Source: Pseudomonas sp. MH9.2 | Lineage (GTDB): Bacteria; Pseudomonadota; Gammaproteobacteria; Pseudomonadales; Pseudomonadaceae | Length of the DNA: 64,000 nucleotides | Assembly: GCF_034353875.1 (NCBI RefSeq) | Contig: NZ_CP133784.1 | Span: 248,001 to 312,000, forward strand | Reading direction: 5' to 3' | Shown: positions 57,854 through 64,000 of the stretch, in pieces | Numbering within the stretch: position 1 is the first letter of the stretch | How the letters are laid out: each line of letters opens with the position of its first letter | Program-made: the position numbers and the translations under genes | The notes under the pieces: generated by a model | What the model was told of the DNA's origin: nothing | Database searches by the model: none | What the model saw: the letters and a program-made list of their open reading frames with translations, nothing else

Positions 57854-58581
57854 TCCCGTCATCCCTGGAGTCGATGATGGGCAGGCGAATCCTGCTGCTA
57901 TCACCGCACGCGGATGATGTTGCCTATTCCATAGGCGGCATCGTTGCGCGGCTTTCCATGCGAGCGGATCTCTGTCTCATGACAATCTTCGGCCACAGCG
58001 GTTGGGCACTGCCGCAAGCTTCGTGCGAGAAATCCGCAGATGCGATATCGGCGGAACGTGAGCGAGAGGATCGTGCGTATTGCGCGCGACGGCGGATCGA
58101 TTACTACCTTCTGCCCTGCCCGGACAGCTTTGTGATGGGATATGACAACGCTACGGAACTTAGCATCGCCGCCACCGATGATCCCAGGACCGAGAGCGTC
58201 GTGAGCTTGATCCGTAACGCTGTGGCGCGTCGGATGCCTCAGGTCGTGCTTGCTCCGTGCGGGCTTGGCGGGCATGTCGATCATCAGATCGTACGAATTG
58301 CCGCAGATGGGCTGCATCACGTCGAAGTTCTCTACTACGAAGACATTCCCTACAGCTCAAGCTTGCCGCTTCCCGAACTTGAAAGACAACTTGCCGTTCA
58401 GGGCCTAACACCGGCCATAACGGCCGACATCGAAGTTGTTTTGGAAAGCAAATACGAGGATATGTGGGGCTACTGCTCGCAGACCAGTGCATCCACCATC
58501 GCTGAGATGCTGCTACATGCCGGCCGTGTCGGCATCGGCACCGCACGATATGCGGAACGCCTTTGGCGCCGCGTGAAATGA
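57850..58581 (+). CDS. PIG-L/LmbE-family deacetylase, BtrD-like
   Basis: 243 residues from ATG 57850 that overlaps the preceding stop (ATGA). Zn site HADDVAYSIGG with His20, Asp22 and Asp23 and HVDH with His142 and His145. Family members deacetylate N-acetylglucosamine-containing molecules, and BtrD/Neo16 removes the acetyl group of 2'-N-acetylparomamine. The next gene is a DegT-type aminotransferase. Function in the cluster is inferred. Confidence 0.88.
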   Translation: MIPSSLESMMGRRILLLSPHADDVAYSIGGIVARLSMRADLCLMTIFGHSGWALPQASCEKSADAISAEREREDRAYCARRRIDYYLLPCPDSFVMGYDNATELSIAATDDPRTESVVSLIRNAVARRMPQVVLAPCGLGGHVDHQIVRIAADGLHHVEVLYYEDIPYSSSLPLPELERQLAVQGLTPAITADIEVVLESKYEDMWGYCSQTSASTIAEMLLHAGRVGIGTARYAERLWRRVK

Positions 58582-58677
58582 ATTCGCTCTAGCAAAAAAA
58601 TGATCCGGAACAACTGCTGGCCAAGTCCCGTGGCTGTCTTGGACAAACCGAATTAACCCTGATTGACGGAGGCATCA

Positions 58678-59952
58678 ATGTTGGAAAAACTAGCCATTTA
58701 CGGCGGGACTAAGGTCTACGATGGGAATTGGCCCAATTGGCCGCAGAGCACTGAGAGCACGCAGCGTAATGTTAATGCCGTGCTGGGCAGCCATCGATGG
58801 TCCGTCAGTGGTCAATACCGTGGGCAGCCGTCTTGGGAAGAGCGTTTCGGACAGGAGTTTGCCGTTTACACCGGCGCCGGGTACTGCGTACCGTCCTCGA
58901 CGGGCACCGCCAGCTTGAGCATGGCGTTGGAGGCCTGCGAGGTCGGGGCATACGACGAGGTGATCGTGCCAGGTGTGAGCTGGGTCACATCAGCGTCTGC
59001 GGTACTCGGGATCAATGCTATCCCCGTCTTAACCGACGTGGAGTCCAAGACCGGTTGCCTGGATCCAGTGGCAGTTGAGCACGCAATCACATCGCGTACG
59101 CGAGCGATAACTGTGGTACATCTTGGATCGGCTGTCGCCGACTTGGATCGCCTAGTGGCGATCGCCCAGGCGCACTCCATTCCATTGATCGAAGATTGCG
59201 CACAGGCACATGGCGCCCGATACGCCGGTCGGCATGTGGGTTGCTTCGGCGCGGCAGGTACTTTTTCGATGCAGCACAGCAAGCTGCTGACGAGCGGTGA
59301 GGGTGGGGCGGTGATTACTGACAACCCGGGTCTCGCACGTCGCCTGGAGCATCTACGCGCCGACGGCCGAACGCTCTCCGTGCAGCCGCCTGGAATGGAC
59401 GAGATGGCGCTGGTCGAGAGCGCGGAGATCATGGGCAACAACCACTGCCTTTCGGAGTTTCATGCCGCCATCCTGGTGGCGCAACTGGAGGTATTGGACG
59501 AGCAGTTGGCACATAGGCGTCGGAATGCCGCCGTTTTGGACAGCTTTCTGGTTTCTCTTGGTTTCCTGCCACAGGCTACTGCCCCTCGGACCACGGAGCG
59601 GGCGTATTACACCTACGTAGTGCGATTGCCTCAGTCGATTGTCGAGACGCAGGGCGCTGAGCGATTCGCTGCGGCGCTGTCTGCGGAAATCGGGTTGCCC
59701 TGCAAGACGATGTACAGCGCCCTTAACCATAATCGTCTTTACAAGCCCTTCTCGCGAAACCGGTTCGAGCTGGGCAAGGTATTCACCGACGCGGTCGATC
59801 CATCCCTTTATCAATTGCCTATAGCGCAAGAGTTTTCCAGGTCTTGCATCGCTCTGCCTCACCGCATGCTGTTGGCCGATACGAGCGCGATGGAACATGT
59901 GGCTGCCGCTTTCGAAAAGGTAGCCAGGTTGATCGACAACCGGCGCACTTGA
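58678..59952 (+). CDS. DegT-family aminotransferase, glutamine:scyllo-inosose aminotransferase-like
   Basis: 424 residues from ATG 58678 behind GGAGGC. PLP fold type I: NWPNWPQSTESTQRNVN and HRWSVSGQYRG at the N-terminus, PSSTGTASLSMALEA, and PLP Lys202 in FSMQHSKLLTSGEGGAV. The segments WPxWPQ, VPGVSWVTSASAVLGINA, EDCAQAHGA and NHCLSEFHAAIL match aminotransferases acting on 2-deoxy-scyllo-inosose (BtrS, NeoB, RbmB type), which use L-glutamine. In butirosin the same enzyme performs both transaminations of the aminocyclitol. Confidence 0.85.
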   Translation: MLEKLAIYGGTKVYDGNWPNWPQSTESTQRNVNAVLGSHRWSVSGQYRGQPSWEERFGQEFAVYTGAGYCVPSSTGTASLSMALEACEVGAYDEVIVPGVSWVTSASAVLGINAIPVLTDVESKTGCLDPVAVEHAITSRTRAITVVHLGSAVADLDRLVAIAQAHSIPLIEDCAQAHGARYAGRHVGCFGAAGTFSMQHSKLLTSGEGGAVITDNPGLARRLEHLRADGRTLSVQPPGMDEMALVESAEIMGNNHCLSEFHAAILVAQLEVLDEQLAHRRRNAAVLDSFLVSLGFLPQATAPRTTERAYYTYVVRLPQSIVETQGAERFAAALSAEIGLPCKTMYSALNHNRLYKPFSRNRFELGKVFTDAVDPSLYQLPIAQEFSRSCIALPHRMLLADTSAMEHVAAAFEKVARLIDNRRT

Positions 59953-60061
59953 GCGGACGCGCAAGCGGCGCATTTATCGCATTGTCTTGGTATGTCAAAG
60001 CATCGCCCGCCATCCGGTAGGGCGTGTCGCATCAGTCGCGGACTGTCAGTGAGGCTATATT

Positions 60062-61894
60062 TTGCTCGGCTTCTTTGAAAAAATGCTCTACCCGTTCCCC
60101 GCCACCGAGCCATCGCCGCCGCCCCGGGGATTTTTCGCCTTTCTTTGGGCTTGCACTCAGGGCGTACGCGGCAAGATCGCCGCTATGGCGGTACTTACGA
60201 TGATAATGTCCGCGTTAGATGTGCTGCTGATTGGCATGCTCGGACGCATCGTCGACTGGCTCAGCGTTCAGGTGCCGTCGCGCCTGTGGGCCGAGCGCGG
60301 CGAGACATTACTTTGGCTGGTCGCCGTAATGGTGGCCAGCATCGCAGTAGTGGCGCTGCAGACTGTTGTCAAGCATCAGACCCTCACGGTGAACCTGCCC
60401 ATGCGACTGCGGTGGAACTTCCACAGGCTGATGCTGGGGCAGAGCATGGCCTTCTATCAGGATGAGTTCGCGGGTCGTATCACGGCCAAGGTGATGCAAA
60501 CCTCACTTGCCGTGCGCGAAACCATTTTCGTGCTGGCCGACGTCATGGTCGCTATGAGTGTATACGTGACGACCATGATCATTCTGGTTGCCGTGCTCGA
60601 TGCTCAATTGATATGGCCTTTCTTGATCTGGCTCGTCCTTTACGTCGCCGCGTTGTTCTATTTCGTGCCTCGCCTTGGCAAGTTAGGCAAGGAGCAGGCT
60701 GATGCGCGCGCGCTGTTGACGGGACGCGTGACCGACGCCTACACCAACATCGCCACTGTCAAACTGTTCTCGCACACGCAGCGCGAGGCAGGGTTCGCGC
60801 ACGAGGCGATGCGCGAATTCATGCGCACTGGCTACGGCGAGATGCGGCTAGTGAGCGCCTTTGAGATTGTCAACCATCTCCTGAGCATTGGGCTCACGAT
60901 TGGCACGACGGGTACCGCGTTGTGGCTGTGGTCGCAAGGTGCAGTGGGAGTGGGCGCCGTTGCCGCCGGCACCGCTATGGCGTTGCGGCTGCAGGGTATG
61001 TCGCAATGGCTCATGTGGGAGATGACCAGCCTGTTCGAGAACGTCGGCACAGTGCAGGACGGCATGGAGACGCTATCGATCCCACCTGCGGTTCTCGATG
61101 TACCTGACGCCGTCGCGCTAGTAGCAACGCGTGGGGAGGTATGCTTCGAACGAGTGAGCTTCCGCTACGCCGAAAACGGTCGACGCGTGATCGACTATCT
61201 GGACCTCACGGTCAGGCCTGGTGAAAAGATTGGTTTGGTTGGCCGATCGGGGGCAGGCAAGTCGACCCTATTAAACTTGCTGCTGCGATTCCACGATCTA
61301 GAAAGCGGTCGCATCCTGATCGACGGGCAGAACATCGCACACGCTACGCAGGATTCGTTGCGCAGCCAAATCGGCATAGTCACGCAGGACATCTCGCTGC
61401 TGCATCGGTCGGTAGCCGACAACATTTCCTACGGCAGACCCGATGCGACGCCGGCGCAGATCGAAGCGGCTGCCCGGCGCGCAGAGGCACACACGTTTAT
61501 CCAAAATCTCGGCGATGCGGGCAAGCGCTGCGGTTACGAGGCGCATGTGGGCGAACGCGGCGTCAAGCTTTCGGGCGGGCAGCGTCAGCGTATCGGCATT
61601 GCGCGGGTGATGTTGAAGGACGCACCGATCCTGCTGCTCGACGAGGCGACTAGCGCACTTGATTCCGAAGTCGAAGCCGTAATCCAACAAAGCCTTTACC
61701 GGTTAATGGAAGGCAAGACCGTGATCGCGATCGCGCACCGGCTGTCCACCATCGCGGCGATGGACCGTTTGATCGTGCTTGATGAGGGGCATGTTATCGA
61801 ACAGGGCGACCACACGACGCTGCTTGCGCAAGGAGGTCTTTACGCAAGGTTGTGGGCTCACCAGAGCGGTGGATTTTTGGAGGACCCCAAATGA
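60062..61894 (+). CDS. ABC half-transporter exporter (MsbA-like)
   Basis: 610 residues from TTG 60062 (an ATG exists at 60083). N-terminal six-helix transmembrane domain (about 25-340) and C-terminal ATPase: Walker A GRSGAGKSTL near 393-402, Q-loop VTQDISLLHR, signature LSGGQRQRIGIAR near 502-514, Walker B ILLLDEATSALD, and switch His in AIAHRLST. Homodimeric export pump. Its place behind the biosynthetic genes suggests it exports the product or confers self-protection. Resistance function is inferred. Confidence 0.88.
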   Translation: MLGFFEKMLYPFPATEPSPPPRGFFAFLWACTQGVRGKIAAMAVLTMIMSALDVLLIGMLGRIVDWLSVQVPSRLWAERGETLLWLVAVMVASIAVVALQTVVKHQTLTVNLPMRLRWNFHRLMLGQSMAFYQDEFAGRITAKVMQTSLAVRETIFVLADVMVAMSVYVTTMIILVAVLDAQLIWPFLIWLVLYVAALFYFVPRLGKLGKEQADARALLTGRVTDAYTNIATVKLFSHTQREAGFAHEAMREFMRTGYGEMRLVSAFEIVNHLLSIGLTIGTTGTALWLWSQGAVGVGAVAAGTAMALRLQGMSQWLMWEMTSLFENVGTVQDGMETLSIPPAVLDVPDAVALVATRGEVCFERVSFRYAENGRRVIDYLDLTVRPGEKIGLVGRSGAGKSTLLNLLLRFHDLESGRILIDGQNIAHATQDSLRSQIGIVTQDISLLHRSVADNISYGRPDATPAQIEAAARRAEAHTFIQNLGDAGKRCGYEAHVGERGVKLSGGQRQRIGIARVMLKDAPILLLDEATSALDSEVEAVIQQSLYRLMEGKTVIAIAHRLSTIAAMDRLIVLDEGHVIEQGDHTTLLAQGGLYARLWAHQSGGFLEDPK

Positions 61895-62013
61895 AAGTGC
61901 GCGGCCCATTAACGACGCACCTGCACCGAAAGTGTAGCGAGGTTGATATATCCCAGTTGCTGGCCCGCCTCCGTGCTGCACCATCCCATTCATCGAATCT
62001 TGCGTGCTGAACC

Positions 62014-64000
62014 ATGACTACTGACGAAGAACAGCTCTACGGACCAAAAGTGGATCGGCTCCTGCACATTAGGAAGATCGAATCCTTGGGTAATCTTGTC
62101 CTGCCCGTCTTTCCGATCACCCCATTGCCGACCACAGTGGCGGGCGGCGTGGTACAGGCGGATGACGCGGTATCGATCTACGTAGCCGCTTTGGAGGGGG
62201 CCTTTCCGCGGCTGACGCGAAGCGTGGAGGATGTCTGTGGGCCAGCGCCCTGGATCGTGCGTAGTGCAGGCAACGAGGATCTGGCGGATAACATCAATGC
62301 CGGCAGCTACGAGAGCCTGATCTGTCCCGACCCACAAGCGCTGATGCAGTGCATTGCCGCGGTCGCCATGAGTGGTTCGACCGAGCATGCACGACGGCAG
62401 CTTGCACTTTCGGGGCATTACGATCATGTCGAGGCCATTCCATGCTTCGTACAGCCACTGCTGAAGATCGATGTCTCCGATGATGTCGATTACGATCATT
62501 CGCCATATCTGGAAACGGAAGTTCTTGATCGCATGGAGGCTGTATGTAACGAGCTGATGCAGACGTTTGACTTCATAGCGATCGATTGCGAATGGGGCCT
62601 CGAGACGACACTTGGCTTCGTGTCCGTGACCACCGTCATGCCGAGAAACCCTCGGTTGATGAACGTCGCGCATACTATCGGCTTCGGTTTCGCCAGCGCT
62701 CAGAATACTGGCTCGCTAGCGACGACTTTGGTGTTGCGTCCGGCTTGCTCAGATCTTAGGCTTTGGCGCGGGCGCCATCTGCGCGCGACGACGGTGCGAC
62801 GCTTGCATCTGCTGCAGGTGCGGCCAGCGTATCCTGATGATGCCTTTCGCGACCGTGATGTGTTGACCGATGTATGCCGTGAAACGTTGCTCGGGCGCTA
62901 CGATGCAGTGGACGCCGGCTTGTTGATGCTGGGTGCACAATCCTCGGGCCGCGCATTGGTGGCACCGGATATCATGAGCGCTTGGCGCCGGTATCTTGCG
63001 CTCAGCGCACGGGAGCAGGCCGACGTCGCGGTGGTAATAGTGGACGAAGGCAGTGCGGAGGAGCACGCGGGTATCATGTTCCGTCAGCAGAAAATTACCT
63101 GCGTCAGGATGGACACTCGACGCATGCCAGCCGGAGCAGACTGTGTTGTATTTGACCGCGGCACCTGCATTCTCGGCGACTCGACGATGCTGCGATCCGT
63201 TCAGAGTGAGCGTTGCCGAGAGTTGGTGTTGCCCGACAACTGTGCTCTTGTCTTCACCGATGAGGTGCTGGCACCGGGCGGCGAGCTGACGCAAGACTGT
63301 ATCGAGGTCCTTTCCCAGTTGCGTCATCTGCCGATTGCGAAAGAAGTCATGGAGCGGCTGTTCGCCTGCACAGAACAGCCGATGCCGACAAGGTGGATGC
63401 AGCGCGCCGACGGCGTAGTGGAGTCACACTCTCTGCTCGCGGCAATCTGGCGGTCACAGAATCCAGGGTATGCTGACGAATGCTGCACGCTCACTGAATT
63501 TTCGAGGCATTACAAACGTGCCGTTCAAGTGTCACAGGGTGAGTCGCAGCACGAACTACGCACACTATTTGCGCTGACTTCCGTGATACACACGTTGGTC
63601 GCGAGTGGTGACCTTCGAATCGTCATGGCATTGCTCGACTGTGAAGCGGCGACGTCTTGGGTACCGCCGCAAACGTTGCGCCGCTTGCTCGATTCGGCCG
63701 CCGTGCAACTGACGGCGCTTCGGCGCGACAACGCCGTGTTGGTTCTTGAAAGCGTGACCTTCGTCAGGATGGAATGTGCGCGACTGCCGGTTTATGCGCT
63801 GGACGACGCCGTCTCCTACCTTGACGCATTGGCGCACGATCTTGAAGACGGCTTGTTTGTCGAGGCGATGGTATCCGTACGCTCATTGGAGTTGCCGATC
63901 GCAAGCGGGATCCTGATTATGCGGCAGGCTCTCAATAATCCCTCGGTCCTTGAGCCGGTGGATGCATTCCGGCAGTCAGTAGCGTCGTTTAGAGGCATTG
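62014..64000 (+). CDS. PEP-synthase/PPDK-like ATP-grasp protein, 3' end cut by window edge
   Basis: Open from ATG 62014 to the edge, 662 codons, no stop. N-terminal pyruvate-phosphate-dikinase ATP-grasp features: PWIVRSAGNEDLAD with Arg83 and NAGSYESL, PCFVQPLLKID, AIDCEWGLET. About residues 320-400 look like the swivelling phospho-His domain, with EEHAGIMFRQQKITCVR (His351). The rest has no recognised TIM barrel. Relatives include PEP synthase and rifampicin phosphotransferase, which phosphorylates an antibiotic; a similar phosphoryl-transfer role in tailoring or self-resistance is possible but unproven. Last visible gene of the rightward operon. Confidence 0.7.
   Translation, partial: MTTDEEQLYGPKVDRLLHIRKIESLGNLVLPVFPITPLPTTVAGGVVQADDAVSIYVAALEGAFPRLTRSVEDVCGPAPWIVRSAGNEDLADNINAGSYESLICPDPQALMQCIAAVAMSGSTEHARRQLALSGHYDHVEAIPCFVQPLLKIDVSDDVDYDHSPYLETEVLDRMEAVCNELMQTFDFIAIDCEWGLETTLGFVSVTTVMPRNPRLMNVAHTIGFGFASAQNTGSLATTLVLRPACSDLRLWRGRHLRATTVRRLHLLQVRPAYPDDAFRDRDVLTDVCRETLLGRYDAVDAGLLMLGAQSSGRALVAPDIMSAWRRYLALSAREQADVAVVIVDEGSAEEHAGIMFRQQKITCVRMDTRRMPAGADCVVFDRGTCILGDSTMLRSVQSERCRELVLPDNCALVFTDEVLAPGGELTQDCIEVLSQLRHLPIAKEVMERLFACTEQPMPTRWMQRADGVVESHSLLAAIWRSQNPGYADECCTLTEFSRHYKRAVQVSQGESQHELRTLFALTSVIHTLVASGDLRIVMALLDCEAATSWVPPQTLRRLLDSAAVQLTALRRDNAVLVLESVTFVRMECARLPVYALDDAVSYLDALAHDLEDGLFVEAMVSVRSLELPIASGILIMRQALNNPSVLEPVDAFRQSVASFRGI

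Overview
The window looks like a chromosome segment from a Pseudomonas, most likely of the P. fluorescens group. It has an mtlE-F-G-K-D mannitol operon with an AraC-type mtlR, an aerobic cobalamin pathway (CobF, CobM, CobE, CobN) with CbtA/CbtB, a fatty-acid cis/trans isomerase, SohB, NfuA, MetH and a single-subunit siroheme sulfite reductase. This reading rests on gene content and protein resemblance; no database search was possible.

Layout. 1-6753: polyol uptake and oxidation operon on the minus strand with its regulator. 6884-10284: cobF, a lone glycosyltransferase, an orphan hcp and a single-domain response regulator. 10555-17197: a signalling cluster (large hybrid kinase, CheR, CheB, second hybrid kinase, response regulator), the middle genes overlapping by 4 and 7 bases. 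17498-29844: housekeeping metabolism (dienoyl-CoA isomerase/enoyl-CoA hydratase, NudC, TSUP transporter, Gfo/Idh oxidoreductase, a lipid-related group of SDR, kinase-like, SCP2 and histidine phosphatase genes, SohB, sulfite reductase). 29996-38393: metH, cti, an acyltransferase, nfuA and a DUF1272 protein. 38471-47876: cobalamin locus with two divergent cobalamin riboswitches, one before cbtB-cbtA-cobE-cobM (minus) and one before cobW-cobN-chlI/chlD (plus). The chlI/chlD junction carries an apparent programmed -1 frameshift signal.

47878-48700 holds wrecked transposase pieces (IS110-type fused to Tn3-type). Immediately to the right, from 48715 to the window edge, lies the most striking region: what appears to be a biosynthetic gene cluster for a 2-deoxystreptamine-type aminoglycoside or related aminocyclitol. 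Its genes resemble those of the butirosin/neomycin/ribostamycin pathways: 2-deoxy-scyllo-inosose synthase (BtrC-like), L-glutamine:scyllo-inosose aminotransferase (BtrS-like), a GT4 glycosyltransferase (BtrM/NeoM-like), a PIG-L deacetylase (BtrD-like), a GMC flavin oxidoreductase (possible 6'-oxidase), a class III aminotransferase (possible 6'-transaminase), a phosphoribosyltransferase-domain protein (possible BtrL-like ribosylation) and a PhyH dioxygenase. There is also an ABC exporter, a Ser-less carrier-protein-like gene and a PEP-synthase-like ATP-grasp protein cut by the window edge. Two divergent operons leave a 659-base AT-rich promoter region (52856-53514).

A working model is: glucose-6-phosphate to 2-deoxy-scyllo-inosose to an aminocyclitol, then N-acetylglucosaminyl transfer, deacetylation, 6'-oxidation and transamination to a neamine-like core, then possible ribosylation and oxidation, then export. 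No gene in the window clearly encodes the 2-deoxy-scyllo-inosamine dehydrogenase or a standard aminoglycoside-resistance enzyme, so the cluster probably continues past 64000.
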